The notes: a model not told the origin generated them from the letters alone. DNA of 64,000 bases from Rossellomorea aquimaris (GCF_020171925.1 NZ_JAIVAR010000011.1:1-64000), one strand, 5' to 3'. Shown: positions 33,646-43,270, counted from the first letter of the stretch. Numbers and translations: made by a program.

Positions 33646-34291
33646 ACTTAACCGTCTGCGGAGTATGATGAAGGAAGAAACATTTAAGAACCATGGTTTC
33701 ACTGAAAAGATGAGAAAAAATATACTTAAAGAAATTCATTCCGACAAAGGGAAATCCCCGATCATCAAGAAGCCTTTACTCGCCCCTGTCCTTTCATCGG
33801 TATTCATGCTTGCATGCCTTACTGTGTTTATCTATTTCGGTGGCACTCAGCTAGGGCTATTCCAAGGGATGAATAATGCGGGACAAATCGATTTCACTAA
33901 AATGGAATGGACAGACAATGATGGGGATGCAAAGTGGAGTGAGCAGATCGAGCTGCCGACACTCGTACCTTTTGAAGTGGTCGACCGCACTTATAAGAAT
34001 ACACACATGGATGAATACGACATGGTGTCCATTAAATTGATGGGGCCCGAGAAGCAAAGGTTGACGATCATTATGGATGTCGGCATTGAATCGGGTACGC
34101 CTGCCATGTACGAACAGGTCAAAATCGGTGATGTGACCGGTAGTTACCGGTTCAATGAAGAGTGGAAAAACAGTCATCTCGTCTGGTTTAAAGGTGGCAT
34201 CATGTACTACCTCGACTACACTCCCGGCACTTCGGGCATCGTTCTCGATAAAGGTGATATGAAACGGATTGCGGAATCATTCCAAAAATGA
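33638..34291 (+). CDS. putative membrane-anchored anti-sigma factor
   Basis: 217 residues: a cytoplasmic part of about 45, one membrane helix (PVLSSVFMLACLTVFIYFGG) and an outside domain of about 145. This topology and the 8-base ATGGATGA overlap with the sigma gene mark it as the likely anti-sigma factor that holds the sigma factor at the membrane until an outside signal. No zinc-finger HxxxCxxC motif is present and I do not recognise the outer domain. GAGGTG precedes the ATG. Confidence 0.75.
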   Translation: MDELNRLRSMMKEETFKNHGFTEKMRKNILKEIHSDKGKSPIIKKPLLAPVLSSVFMLACLTVFIYFGGTQLGLFQGMNNAGQIDFTKMEWTDNDGDAKWSEQIELPTLVPFEVVDRTYKNTHMDEYDMVSIKLMGPEKQRLTIIMDVGIESGTPAMYEQVKIGDVTGSYRFNEEWKNSHLVWFKGGIMYYLDYTPGTSGIVLDKGDMKRIAESFQK

Positions 34292-34319
34292 CTATGTCTG
34301 CTGACATAGTCATTTTTTG
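34286..34319. terminator. bidirectional terminator
   Basis: AAATGACTATGTC and its complement with a 4-nt loop, followed by TTTTTTG. The stem includes the anti-sigma stop codon. Confidence 0.9.
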
Positions 34320-34320
34320 T

Positions 34321-34602
34321 TTAAAGAGATCCATATGTGGTTTTAATATAAGTACCTCGAAGGTCATAGTACACTTTTTTCCAATACTCGCGACTCGTAT
34401 CATGATACGTATAGATCGTGTATGAAGACGTCCTGTTGATCGTTTCATACTCCCATGATAAACTGCCGTATCCCCCCGGCGGCCCTTCGATGCTTCTGCC
34501 GTAATCTCCCGAACCGATACCGGAGTTTCCACTCACTGATGCCGGGCCGGCGAAGATTAACAACACAGCCAGTATTTTAATACCAAACTTGAGAACTTTC
34601 AC
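34321..34602 (-). CDS. small secreted protein, 93 aa
   Basis: Signal peptide (KVLKFGIKILAVLLIFAGPA) followed by a Gly/Ser/Tyr-rich mature part of about 70 residues with GPPGGYGSLSWEYE and SSYTIYTYHDTSREYW. The composition and the GG...W...SSY...H pattern recall lactococcin-972-type bacteriocins, but the similarity is weak. GTG is taken as start because GGGGTGG lies before it; an ATG 24 bases earlier has no ribosome site. It is convergent with the anti-sigma gene. No immunity or export genes are adjacent. Confidence 0.65.
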   Translation of the reverse strand: MKVLKFGIKILAVLLIFAGPASVSGNSGIGSGDYGRSIEGPPGGYGSLSWEYETINRTSSYTIYTYHDTSREYWKKVYYDLRGTYIKTTYGSL

Positions 34603-34797
34603 ATATTCCACCCCTTTTCCCATCAAATCAACTAGTCTTTCTTCCTTAGTTTACTTCCATTATCTGTATCTATCAATCTGTATTTTTATCTAATACAGGT
34701 ACAGATCATCTTCACGCTTCTTCGATCTTATATTTTTCTAAATCTTCTCTATTTTCAACCACACTCATGATATACTCGTCTTAAAGGGGAGATGACG

Positions 34798-35349
34798 ATG
34801 AGGACAACAACCTATCCAATTTTTGAAACGGAGCGCTTGATCTTAAGACAGATAACCAGTGAAGATGTCAATTTTCTGTTTAAGCATTATTCTTCCAGGG
34901 AAGTGCTTCAATATTTCGGCATGAGCCCCCTCTCTTCTAAGGAACTGGCAGAGAAGATGGTGGAGAATTATGAAAAGCAGCTTGAAGTGGGCGGTCCGAT
35001 GCGTTGGGCCATCGTGGACAAGAACATCGATACGATGATGGGGACGTGCGGATTCCATGGAATTGCAAAACCTTATAGGCGATGCGAAATCGGCTATGAT
35101 CTTCACCCTGACTATTGGGGGAATGGAGTCATGAGTGAAGCATTGAAGCCCCTCCTTACATACCTGTTCATAGAAAGGGAGATGAACCGGATCGGGGCGG
35201 TGATCGTTCCGAATAATCAAGCTTCCTCAAGGGTTGTGGAGAAGCTTGGATTCCGTCGAGAGGGGCTGCTTCGTGATTATATCCTCCAGGAAGACACGAT
35301 GTATGACGCCTATATGTACAGTTTATTGAAGAAAGAATGGCTTGATTAG
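34798..35349 (+). CDS. RimJ/RimL-type GNAT acetyltransferase
   Basis: 183 residues. The start FETERLILRQITSEDV, the middle strand EIGYDLHPDYWGNGVMSEAL with the acetyl-CoA loop, and NQASSRVVEKLGFRREGLLRDY are the marks of the RimJ/RimL branch, which acetylates protein N-termini or small molecules. The second of two close ATG codons is preferred because AAGGGGAG lies seven bases upstream of it. It stands alone between two terminators. Confidence 0.9.
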   Translation: MRTTTYPIFETERLILRQITSEDVNFLFKHYSSREVLQYFGMSPLSSKELAEKMVENYEKQLEVGGPMRWAIVDKNIDTMMGTCGFHGIAKPYRRCEIGYDLHPDYWGNGVMSEALKPLLTYLFIEREMNRIGAVIVPNNQASSRVVEKLGFRREGLLRDYILQEDTMYDAYMYSLLKKEWLD

Positions 35350-35428
35350 TTATGAAGTGAGGCTGTTTGGGCAATAATGTTCGTGCAGAAAACAAATGCA
35401 CAAGCACCTGTAACAGCCCTACAGTGAG

Positions 35429-35476
35429 AAAGCGAGCCTGCCGGAAAGGCATCATCCTTTCCGGCAGGCTCGCTTT
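35429..35476 (+). terminator. Rho-independent terminator
   Basis: A 21-bp GC-rich stem starting AAAGCGAGCCTGCCGG with a 6-nt CATCAT loop and a TTTT tail. It lies about 80 bp after the GNAT gene. Confidence 0.88.
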
Positions 35477-35541
35477 TATCATATACAAGGACTCGTGTGC
35501 CGGCATTATTTTCACTCACCCCACATAAGGAGGCTGGTTGA

Positions 35542-36534
35542 ATGGTACAGCAGCTATTTCATCAATTCTTGCGCTGGCCTTTATTAGTCCGGATCTTTCT
35601 CATCGCCCTAGGTCTTATGGCTTTCTTTGGCACGCTTATCCACTTCATCGAACCGGACACGTTCCCTACATACTATGATGGTATTTGGTGGGCCATCATC
35701 ACCATGTCCACAGTCGGCTACGGAGACTTTGTACCGGCTACGAGCGAAGGGAGATTCTTCGGCATCCTTCTCATTTTGGTGGGCGCGGGTTTCCTGTCGA
35801 CTTATTTCATTACATTGGCAACGAACACCGTCATGCACCAGAATGCTTATCTTGAAGGAAAAGCCACCTTCAGCGGGAAAGATCACGTAGTCATCATCGG
35901 ATGGAATGAACGGGCCCGGGAGATCATCGATCAACTCAACTCTCTTCACTTCCGTCGCCAAATCATCCTGATTGATGAAACGCTTGAAAAAAACCCTTAT
36001 CGCAATCATCACATCCACTTCATCAAAGGGACTCCTTTCAAGGACAAAGTATTAAAAAAAGCGAGCCTGCACGACGCATCGCTTGCCATCGTCACCGCGG
36101 ATCAGAACCTCAATGAAATGGAGGCAGACATGCACACTGTCCTGACCCTGCTTGCCATTAAAGGGATTCACAACAACATCTATACAGTCGTTGAAATCCT
36201 TCAGAAGGACCAAGTCATCAATGCCGAACGTGCAGGAGCAGATGAAGTGATCCAAACCAATATGCAATCAAGCTATGTGATGATCAACAGCATCATTTCA
36301 CAAGGAATGTCCAAAGCGATCCTGAAGCTATTGAATCATCTGAAAGGCAACCACCTGCAATTTATCCCTGTATCAGAAGAATGGATGAATGAAACGTTCC
36401 AATCCATCAGTGAAACATTACTGAAAAGAAACATCATCCTTCTCGGGATCAAGAAAGGCGACGATACTTCCGTGAACCCTCCACTGAAGACCGTAGTGGA
36501 AGAGAAGGATGAATTGCTCGTCATCATGGACTAG
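35542..36534 (+). CDS. yugO: potassium channel with RCK domain (YugO)
   Basis: 330 residues. Two membrane helices flank the selectivity filter TVGYGD (57-62); then comes a TrkA-N/RCK domain beginning HVVIIGWNERAREII, which binds nucleotide, and a C-terminal TrkA-C-like part. In B. subtilis YugO is the K+ channel needed for biofilm formation and electrical signalling. There it pairs with mstX; no mstX-like gene is seen here. GGAGG precedes the ATG. The gene lies in the same neighbourhood (yugN, pgi, yugJ) as in B. subtilis. Confidence 0.92.
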   Translation: MVQQLFHQFLRWPLLVRIFLIALGLMAFFGTLIHFIEPDTFPTYYDGIWWAIITMSTVGYGDFVPATSEGRFFGILLILVGAGFLSTYFITLATNTVMHQNAYLEGKATFSGKDHVVIIGWNERAREIIDQLNSLHFRRQIILIDETLEKNPYRNHHIHFIKGTPFKDKVLKKASLHDASLAIVTADQNLNEMEADMHTVLTLLAIKGIHNNIYTVVEILQKDQVINAERAGADEVIQTNMQSSYVMINSIISQGMSKAILKLLNHLKGNHLQFIPVSEEWMNETFQSISETLLKRNIILLGIKKGDDTSVNPPLKTVVEEKDELLVIMD

Positions 36535-36544
36535 AATCAATTGC

Positions 36545-36583
36545 AAGAAAGCGGACTCGGGGTCGGGGGCCGCTTTCTTTTTC
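36545..36583. terminator. bidirectional terminator
   Basis: AAGAAAGCGG and CCGCTTTCTT pair around a GC-rich loop, followed by TTTTTC; lies between yugO and the convergent foldase gene. Confidence 0.85.
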
Positions 36584-37457
36584 ATAAGTGACTTTCGATT
36601 TCTGCTCCTTCGGTTAATTCCGTTAACCACGCACTATACTCGGATTGCAATTTTTGGTCAGAGAGCAAATCCTTGATTTCCTCCTTATGATCTTCAAAGA
36701 GCGGTGCCTTTGCCTCGGCCTTCTCCACAACCTTGATGATATGATAGCCGAATTCCGTTTCCACCGGGTCACTTATCTCTCCCGTTTCCATTGAAAACGC
36801 TGCTTCTTCAAATTCAGGAACCATCTCTCCTTCACCGAAGAATCCCAGATCCCCGCCTTGTTCTTTACTGCTGTCGGTCGAGTATTCCTTCGCAAGTGCA
36901 GCAAAGTCCTCTCCACTATCTAATTTTCCTTTGACTTCTTTCGCTGTTTCTTCATCATCCACCAGGATATGACTTGCCTTCACCTGCTTGCCTTGGGCAA
37001 ACGATTCTTCATTTTCTTCGAAATAGGCTTTCATCTCTTCATCTGTCACTGAAATCCGGGGGTTCAACAACTTCTCTGTCTTCAAGTATGTGACGATATC
37101 TTCCTTGACTTCTGATTGAGTCACACCATTTGCTGAAATCGCTTCTTTGAAAGCGTCTTCCCCTCCATAGGAAGCCATCAGGGCATTGAACTCCGTATCG
37201 ATGGCATCTTCCGGGATTGAGATATTCTGTTTGTTTAATTCCTGTTTGACGATCATATCTGAAATCAACCCGTCCAATGTTTGCTGGCCGTACTGAGCAA
37301 CCATCGTTTCATAAAGATCTTCCTTGCTGATTTCTTTTCCATTCACCTTCGCCACGATGACTTTTTCAGGTGCGTTGATCCATACGATCACTACAGCGAT
37401 TGCGACTACGAAGACCATTGCAATACTCCACTTATGTTTCTTTAAATTTTTTACCAT
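36582..37457 (-). CDS. PrsA/SurA-type parvulin peptidyl-prolyl isomerase
   Basis: 291 residues: one N-terminal membrane helix (WSIAMVFVVAIAVVIVWI), a SurA-N-like chaperone part, and a parvulin domain (KASHILVDDEETAKEV, STDSSKEQGGDLGFFGEGEMVPEFEEAAF, EFGYHIIKV). Such proteins help exported proteins to fold on the outer face of the membrane. Unlike PrsA it has no lipobox Cys, so it is anchored by its helix. AGAAAGGAAA precedes the ATG chosen; a longer frame starts 66 bases earlier. It is not part of the B. subtilis yug order and looks inserted between yugO and yugN. Confidence 0.88.
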   Translation of the reverse strand: MVKNLKKHKWSIAMVFVVAIAVVIVWINAPEKVIVAKVNGKEISKEDLYETMVAQYGQQTLDGLISDMIVKQELNKQNISIPEDAIDTEFNALMASYGGEDAFKEAISANGVTQSEVKEDIVTYLKTEKLLNPRISVTDEEMKAYFEENEESFAQGKQVKASHILVDDEETAKEVKGKLDSGEDFAALAKEYSTDSSKEQGGDLGFFGEGEMVPEFEEAAFSMETGEISDPVETEFGYHIIKVVEKAEAKAPLFEDHKEEIKDLLSDQKLQSEYSAWLTELTEGAEIESHL

Positions 37458-37597
37458 ATTCTTTTCCTTTCTGTATCGGTTTGTCACCATTCTAAAGGTA
37501 AGGTATGACGAAACGATGAACAAACAAGGAATAGAATATGATATTTATGACAAGCTGGATGGAAACCGGAACTGCACACTTTCTTTTACGTTCACAT

Positions 37598-37631
37598 AAA
37601 AAAAGGAGCAACCACTCTTAGTGATTCTCCT
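37598..37631 (-). terminator. terminator of yugN
   Basis: GGAGCAACCACT and AGTGATTCTCC pair with one mismatch around a 3-nt loop; seven T follow on the minus strand. Confidence 0.78.
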
Positions 37632-37644
37632 CCGTGCCACTCAT

Positions 37645-38052
37645 TCAATTTGTAAAAATGACATCTTCAAGCTCTTTGACCAGTTCCTGGCCCACTTCTA
37701 CATATTCATCAGGAATGCTCGAATCCGGGTCTACCGGCTCCGAGAACTGATTGAGCGTCCCTGAAAAGTCACCGGTCGCGGCATAGTCATCCAGACCCCT
37801 TTGATATTTATGACCAAGCAGGAACGGCTTCCCGAATTCAACGGTAGCCCCCCGTGAGTCAAGCTGTCCATCAACGGCTCTGAATGGCACACGCAAAAAC
37901 TGGTAACCGACTTCGTCATCAATTTTATAGTCAAAGTATCCGTGATCATAATCCCAGTTGCCGCCGATTGTATATCCCAGTGGTTTCAGAAGCTGTTCAA
38001 GCTTATAGAGTTGATAATGTGTCCCTTCAAGTTTTGATGAAAGTTCAATCAC
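37645..38052 (-). CDS. yugN: YugN-like protein
   Basis: 135 residues, soluble, of the YugN family found only in Bacillus and relatives. GYTIGGNWDYDHGYFDYKID and YQFLRVPFRAVDGQLD are recognisable. The function is unknown. Start: GTG, ten bases after AAGGGG; a TTG nine bases upstream in frame is too close to the ribosome site. It lies between the foldase gene and pgi with its own terminator. Confidence 0.82.
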   Translation of the reverse strand: MIELSSKLEGTHYQLYKLEQLLKPLGYTIGGNWDYDHGYFDYKIDDEVGYQFLRVPFRAVDGQLDSRGATVEFGKPFLLGHKYQRGLDDYAATGDFSGTLNQFSEPVDPDSSIPDEYVEVGQELVKELEDVIFTN

Positions 38053-38107
38053 TCGAATCAATCCCCTTTCTTTAGGTGTAGTTTTTCCAAACGAGGGGGA
38101 TTAATGT

Positions 38108-38149
38108 ATTAAAAAGAGCAAGGGACATCATCGAGGCCCCTTGCTCTTT
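38108..38149 (-). terminator. terminator of pgi
   Basis: AAAGAGCAAGGG and CCCCTTGCTCTTT pair across a 12-nt loop, with TTTTT on the minus strand. Confidence 0.87.
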
Positions 38150-38159
38150 GTTCAAGTGA

Positions 38160-39509
38160 TTATTTTAATCGTTTTTCAAGCTCCGCTTTCTTTTCTTCGA
38201 ATCCAGGTTTGCCTAGAAGGGCGAACATGTTCACTTTGTATGCTTCAACTCCAGGCTGATCGAATGGATTGACACCAAGCAGGTAACCGCTCATTGCACA
38301 TGCTTTTTCGAAGAAGTAAACTAAGTAACCAAATGTATATGCATCCATTGCCGGAATTTCAACGATCAGGTTCGGCACTCCGCCATCCGTATGTGCAAGG
38401 AGTGTTCCCTCGAAAGCTTTGTTGTTCACAAAGTCGACTGTTTCCCCTGCAAGATAGTTCAAGCCGTCAAGGTCACTTTCCGCTTTCTCGATGGTAAGCT
38501 CATGACGCGGCTCCTGAACTTTGATGACCGTTTCAAACAAATCACGGCGTCCTTCCTGCACGTATTGTCCAAGAGAATGAAGATCTGTCGAGAAGTTTGC
38601 GGATGAAGGGAAGATCCCTTTCTGATCTTTTCCTTCACTCTCGCCGAACAGCTGCTTCCACCACTCGGAGAAATATTGCAGGCCAGGCTCATAGTTGATG
38701 AGCATTTCAATCGTTTTGCCTTTGTTGTACAGGACATTGCGGACTGCCGCATATTGATAGGCAGGATTCTCCGTAAGTTCAGACTTACTGAAGTCTTCAC
38801 GTGCCTCTGCAGCCCCCTTCATCATCTGATCGATTTCCACACCGCTCACTGCGATTGGCAGAAGTCCAACCGCTGTAAGAACAGAGTAACGGCCACCGAC
38901 ATCATCAGGTACGACGAATGTTTCATAGCCTTCATCGTTGGCAAGTGTCTTTAATGCACCTTTCGATTTGTCCGTTGTCGCATAGATGCGCTTGCGTGCT
39001 TCTTCCACACCATACTTCTCTTCCAACATCTTGCGGAAGATACGGAATGCGATTGCAGGCTCAGTCGTTGTTCCTGACTTAGAGATGACGTTGATCGAGA
39101 AATCCTTCCCATCTAGAAGATCCATCAAATCTTTCATGTAAGTAGAGCTGATGTTTTGTCCAAGGAACAGGACCTGTGGAGTCGAACGCTTTTCTTTCGG
39201 AAGCGCATTATAGAAACTGTGGTTCAGCATCTCGATTGCCGCACGCGCACCTAGGTAAGATCCACCGATCCCGATGACAAGTAGGATATCAGAATCGTTT
39301 TTAATCTTTTCCGCAGATTTCTTGATGCGGGAGAATTCTTCTTTATCATAGTCCACAGGGAGGTCGACCCAGCCTAGGAAGTCGCTTCCGGCACCTGTTT
39401 GTTCGTGTAGGGAATGATGCGCAACCTTTACTGCATCACTTAAGTATGTAAGTTCATGTTCTCCAAAAAACGATAACGCTTTTGAATAATCAAAACGAAT
39501 GTGTGTCAT
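38160..39509 (-). CDS. pgi: glucose-6-phosphate isomerase
   Basis: 449 residues, the usual size for the Bacillus enzyme, which interconverts glucose 6-phosphate and fructose 6-phosphate in glycolysis. [33 protein letters not shown] and [12 protein letters not shown] are the sugar-phosphate-binding and signature segments. The second ATG of the frame is taken as start, because the first lies inside the GGAGG ribosome site. Same position relative to yugN and yugJ as in B. subtilis (yugL). Confidence 0.95.
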   Translation of the reverse strand: MTHIRFDYSKALSFFGEHELTYLSDAVKVAHHSLHEQTGAGSDFLGWVDLPVDYDKEEFSRIKKSAEKIKNDSDILLVIGIGGSYLGARAAIEMLNHSFYNALPKEKRSTPQVLFLGQNISSTYMKDLMDLLDGKDFSINVISKSGTTTEPAIAFRIFRKMLEEKYGVEEARKRIYATTDKSKGALKTLANDEGYETFVVPDDVGGRYSVLTAVGLLPIAVSGVEIDQMMKGAAEAREDFSKSELTENPAYQYAAVRNVLYNKGKTIEMLINYEPGLQYFSEWWKQLFGESEGKDQKGIFPSSANFSTDLHSLGQYVQEGRRDLFETVIKVQEPRHELTIEKAESDLDGLNYLAGETVDFVNNKAFEGTLLAHTDGGVPNLIVEIPAMDAYTFGYLVYFFEKACAMSGYLLGVNPFDQPGVEAYKVNMFALLGKPGFEEKKAELEKRLK

Positions 39510-39683
39510 AACCATCCTCCGATTAATTTATTTTCTTCTATCCCACTTTATCGAATGCTGGGATGATAATCAAGAATGCTCCCTTTTTGAAAGCGCAGTC
39601 ATATTGAATTTTTTCTAGAAACAACCTTTCTAACTGATTTTGCCCTGTTTTTGGTGTTTTAAAACAAAGGATGCACTTTGAAT
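39510..39683. other. pgi upstream region
   Basis: About 170 bp that should contain the pgi promoter; no clear boxes were picked. It ends at a repeat element. Confidence 0.4.
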
Positions 39684-39924
39684 GCCGCTGTTGATTTCCG
39701 TGGAAGACTTCGCTTTCCGCGGGTGACCCGTGAGCCTCCGGGTAGAAAAGCGGAAGCGGCTTGCTCAGAGGCGACAAGCATAAGACAGGGCAGCCATAAA
39801 GGCGCTTTTTGCCTTTTTGGCTGGCATGACTTATGTCTCGAGCCTCTAGCCGCTGAAGCTGGACACGTCTCACATTGGCCACTTCTCCCGCAGGAGTCTT
39901 CGTCTTCCACTCCAATCAACAGCT
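39684..39924. repeat. MITE-like element, copy 2, with an inserted second repeat
   Basis: The same inverted ends as copy 1 (GCCGCTGTTGATTTCCGTGG and CCACTCCAATCAACAGCT), but about 240 bp long because a second element of ~120 bp sits inside. Without that insert the element would be close to the size of copy 1. Confidence 0.78.
39744..39864. repeat. second repeat nested inside the MITE-like element
   Basis: Begins GAAAAGCGGAAGCGGCT and ends AGCCGCTGAAGCTGGAC; these halves pair, as do GACAAGCATAAGAC and the later ATGACTTATGTC, so the whole can fold into one long hairpin. A decayed relative is seen near 57.4 kb (GAAAAGCGGAAGTGGGC). Confidence 0.65.
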
Positions 39925-40029
39925 GGAATCAGACTGAAAACAAACAACTTAGGTTCAATCTAAACACAATCCATTAGAAGTCCAATTCATCAGTAAATGG
40001 CTTTCTTCATTACATAGAAATCTTTCAAT

Positions 40030-40062
40030 TAAAAAAAGAGCAGCCATTACGGCTGCCCTTTT
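40030..40062 (-). terminator. terminator of yugJ
   Basis: AAAAGAGCAGCC and GGCTGCCCTTTT pair with one mismatch; T-tract on the minus strand. Confidence 0.82.
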
Positions 40063-40073
40063 CAAGTGAGATC

Positions 40074-41237
40074 TTATAAAGAAGCTCTTAGAATGGAAAG
40101 AACGTCTTCTTTGTTGAGTGGGTTGAAGTTACCGAATTCTCCGTTTACCATCGCTTTGTCAGCCATTAGGTCAAGTTTGCTGTCATCGATGTCGTAGTCG
40201 GCAAGTCTTGATGGTGCTCCGATTGAACTCCAGAATTCACGGAGTTTTGCAATTCCTTCAAGCGCTGTTTCTTCTTCTGTTTTGCCTGTAGGATCGACAT
40301 CGAATACGCGTTCTGCCATTTGTGCAAAACGGGATGGGTTCACTTTCAGGTTATGCTTCATCCAGTTAGGGAAGATGATCGCAAGTCCGCCTGCATGCGG
40401 GATGTCATAAACAGCTGAAACAGCGTGCTCGATGTTATGACTTGCCCAGTCACCGCGGTAACCCATTTGAAGCATACCATTCAATGCAATCGTTCCTGAG
40501 TAAAGGATCGTTTCACGCAGTTCATAATTTTCAAGGTCATTGATCAGCTTTGGAGCTGTTTCGATGACCGTTCTCAACGTGCTCTCACACATACGGTCCT
40601 GTAAAGGAGTGTTTGTCGCATCATTGAAGTATTGTTCGAATACGTGCGACATCATATCGACCATTCCGTAAATTGTATGGTTTTTCGGTACCGTGAATGT
40701 ATTCACAGGATCAAGGATTGAGAATTGAGGGAATGTAACAGGACTTCCCCATCCGTATTTCTCCTGTGTTTCCCAGTTTGTGATAACCGATCCGGCATTC
40801 ATTTCAGATCCCGTTGCAGCAAGCGTCAACACTGTTCCGAAAGGTAGCGCTTCATGTGCAATGGCTTTCTTCGTCACAAGATCCCATGCGTCGCCATCAT
40901 ACTTGGCACCGGCAGCAATTGCTTTCGTACAGTCGATAACACTTCCTCCGCCGACAGCAAGAAGGAAATCAATATCATTTTCCTTACAGATTTTCACACC
41001 TTCTCTTACAGAAGAGAGTCTAGGGTTCGGATCTACACCTGATAATTCGTGTACTTCTGCATCGATGCTATTTAAAATGGCTACCACTTCATCATATAGG
41101 CCATTACGTTTAATGCTTCCTCCACCATATACAAGAAGCACTTTCTTACCATATTGAGGTACCAATTCTTTCAGTTGTTCAACTTGTCCCTTACCGAAGA
41201 TCAACTTGGTCGGGTTATAATACGTAAAAGTATTCAT
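40074..41237 (-). CDS. yugJ: iron-containing alcohol dehydrogenase (YugJ, butanol dehydrogenase type)
   Basis: 387 residues of the Fe-ADH family. The NAD(P) loop is [13 protein letters not shown]; metal-binding residues are in [13 protein letters not shown] and [20 protein letters not shown]. It reduces aldehydes such as butyraldehyde to alcohols, or the reverse. B. subtilis has two such genes side by side (yugJ, yugK); only one is here and its assignment to yugJ is by position next to yuzA. AAGGAGGG precedes the ATG. Confidence 0.88.
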   Translation of the reverse strand: MNTFTYYNPTKLIFGKGQVEQLKELVPQYGKKVLLVYGGGSIKRNGLYDEVVAILNSIDAEVHELSGVDPNPRLSSVREGVKICKENDIDFLLAVGGGSVIDCTKAIAAGAKYDGDAWDLVTKKAIAHEALPFGTVLTLAATGSEMNAGSVITNWETQEKYGWGSPVTFPQFSILDPVNTFTVPKNHTIYGMVDMMSHVFEQYFNDATNTPLQDRMCESTLRTVIETAPKLINDLENYELRETILYSGTIALNGMLQMGYRGDWASHNIEHAVSAVYDIPHAGGLAIIFPNWMKHNLKVNPSRFAQMAERVFDVDPTGKTEEETALEGIAKLREFWSSIGAPSRLADYDIDDSKLDLMADKAMVNGEFGNFNPLNKEDVLSILRASL

Positions 41238-41422
41238 GCAATGTACCCTCCTTCAATAATTGGGCATATCATAGACAGCCCGGTTTCAACACCTTTCTAT
41301 TATCGAATATATCTTTCCCAAAATGCAAAGAAAGTGCACAGGGAAAAAACATTCCCATCTGGAATAAGAAGAAAGGGATTGGACATCTTATAAATGAGCC
41401 ATTGTTTAAGGAGGAAATTGAC

Positions 41423-41656
41423 ATGAGTGCAATTCAACGTATTGCTCTGGTTCTAACGATTATCGGTGCTATTAACTGGGGTCTGATCGGCTTCTTCCAA
41501 TTCGACCTGGTTGCGGCGATCTTTGGCGGACAGGATGCTGCCCTATCCCGTATCATTTATGGATTAGTCGGAATCGCAGGTCTCATAAATCTTGGATTAC
41601 TTTTCAAACCAACAGAAGAGATCGAAAGAGAACCACATACAGAGCCTACACACTAA
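41423..41656 (+). CDS. yuzA: DUF378 small membrane protein (YuzA)
   Basis: 77 residues with two membrane helices. IALVLTIIGAINWGLIGFF and YGLVGIAGLINLGLLF are the DUF378 marks. The function is unknown. The ATG follows AAGGAGG closely. It sits divergent from yugJ as in B. subtilis. Confidence 0.9.
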   Translation: MSAIQRIALVLTIIGAINWGLIGFFQFDLVAAIFGGQDAALSRIIYGLVGIAGLINLGLLFKPTEEIEREPHTEPTH

Positions 41657-41660
41657 TAAC

Positions 41661-41707
41661 AAGGCCCGTCCCTCGCTGCTTTAAAGCAATGGGGGACGGG
41701 CCTTTTT
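41661..41707 (+). terminator. terminator with GTCCC-TTTAAA-GGGAC palindrome, copy A
   Basis: AAGGCCCGTCCC pairs with GGGACGGGCCTT around a GCTTTAAAGC core, followed by TTTTTC. One of three related palindromes in the window. Confidence 0.85.
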
Positions 41708-41725
41708 CATATATGCCTTGATGAC

Positions 41726-43123
41726 TTATTTCATTAATCTTTTAAGGATCTTCAATCCGAATTTCGCATTTGGGTAGCGGAAGCTGAAATCAAATTTAGT
41801 TGTCTGTTTAAGGACACTTTTGTAATGCGAAAAAGTGGAGAAGCTTGATTCCCCGTGGTAGTTTCCGATGCCGCTTTCCCCTACGCCCCCGAACGGAAGA
41901 TAGGGAGTGGCTAAATGCATGAGCGTATCGTTTACGCAACCACCGCCGTACGAGAGGGAACCGGTGACCTTTGTTTCCACTTCTTCATCATCGGTGAATA
42001 AATACAGGGCCAACGGCTTTGGACGCTCACGAATGAAATCGATCACTTCATCCAGGTCCTGATACTCCAAGATTGGAAAGATTGGACCGAAAATCTCATC
42101 CTGCATGACCGGTACTTTATCGTCTTTCGGGATCATGAGGGTCGGCTCGATTTTTAAAGTCGCATGGTCCACCCGTCCACCTGTCACGATCTCGCCATCC
42201 TGTAGGTACCCCGTAATCCGATTGAAATGACGCTCATTCACGATTTTGCCATAGGCATCATTCATGAGAGGATTATCCCCATAAAAAGAACGAACGGCTT
42301 TGCTGAACTCTTCGATGAACGCATCCTTTACCTTATGATGGACAAACAGATAATCAGGTGCGACACAGGTCTGACCAGCGTTCGTCACTTTGCCGAACGC
42401 AACACGCTTCGCAGATAACGGGATGTCAGCAGACTCATCAATAATGCACGGACTTTTTCCACCAAGCTCGAGCGTAACAGGGATCAATTGCTTCGCTGCT
42501 GCTTCCATGATCACCTTGCCGACAGGGACACTTCCCGTAAAGAAAATATAATCAAACGGCTGCTGGAGCAAGATTTGTGTCGTCTCCACTCCACCTTCGA
42601 CAACCGTGATGTACTCTTCCTCAAAGTGATTTGCAATCAATTCTGCTATCAAATTGGATGTATGAGGTGTCAGTTCAGAAGGCTTGATGACGACCGTATT
42701 CCCGGCTGCAATTGCACCGATGACTGGTGAGAGTGCAAGCTGTATGGGATAATTCCAAGGTGCAATGATGAGCGCCGCTCCGTAGGGCTCTGGAACCTTA
42801 TACCCTTTGGATCCGACATGCGTTTTCGCCGTTTTCACTTTGACCGGGGCAGCCCATTCGTCAAGATGCTTCAGCGTGAATTTAATTTCTTCCAGCAGCA
42901 TGCCGATCTCCGTTGCATAAGTTTCCATCTCCGACTTATTCAGGTCCAGCTTCAGTGCTTGCCGGATTTCCTTTTCGTGTCTTTTAATGACGGATGACAA
43001 TTTCCGGAGCACCTGCTTACGAACATCCAGCGACTTTGTCCCGCCTTCTTTGAAGAATTTCTTCTGACCGATTAAGGCTGTTTCAATGCATGCCCTGGAC
43101 GATTCTTCTACGATTGCAGTCAA
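41726..43123 (-). CDS. aldehyde dehydrogenase, class 3 type (YwdH-like)
   Basis: 465 residues. [45 protein letters not shown] and the catalytic Cys in NAGQTCVAPDY define the family; the short N-terminus and the C-terminal Lys-rich tail fit the class 3/fatty aldehyde branch (YwdH in Bacillus). It oxidises aldehydes to acids with NAD(P). TTG with GGGGAGGG upstream is taken as start; an in-frame ATG lies 30 bases earlier without a site. Monocistronic. Confidence 0.87.
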   Translation of the reverse strand: MTAIVEESSRACIETALIGQKKFFKEGGTKSLDVRKQVLRKLSSVIKRHEKEIRQALKLDLNKSEMETYATEIGMLLEEIKFTLKHLDEWAAPVKVKTAKTHVGSKGYKVPEPYGAALIIAPWNYPIQLALSPVIGAIAAGNTVVIKPSELTPHTSNLIAELIANHFEEEYITVVEGGVETTQILLQQPFDYIFFTGSVPVGKVIMEAAAKQLIPVTLELGGKSPCIIDESADIPLSAKRVAFGKVTNAGQTCVAPDYLFVHHKVKDAFIEEFSKAVRSFYGDNPLMNDAYGKIVNERHFNRITGYLQDGEIVTGGRVDHATLKIEPTLMIPKDDKVPVMQDEIFGPIFPILEYQDLDEVIDFIRERPKPLALYLFTDDEEVETKVTGSLSYGGGCVNDTLMHLATPYLPFGGVGESGIGNYHGESSFSTFSHYKSVLKQTTKFDFSFRYPNAKFGLKILKRLMK

Positions 43124-43270
43124 TCTTATCCCTCCCCTTTTTTTCTTCCGCATTTATAGGTTCTTACTCTAAATATAGCACGATTCGTAATCACATTAGA
43201 AATGTATTGCGTTGTATTCTTATTCAAGCCATCCCGATTACAGGATAAACATCTTTAGGCTGTAAAAGAC

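Noticed and set aside
39538..39977. Frames of 86-125 aa across the repeat near 39.7 kb, both strands
   Set aside because: They are read from the nested repeats; GC-rich palindromes create long chance frames.
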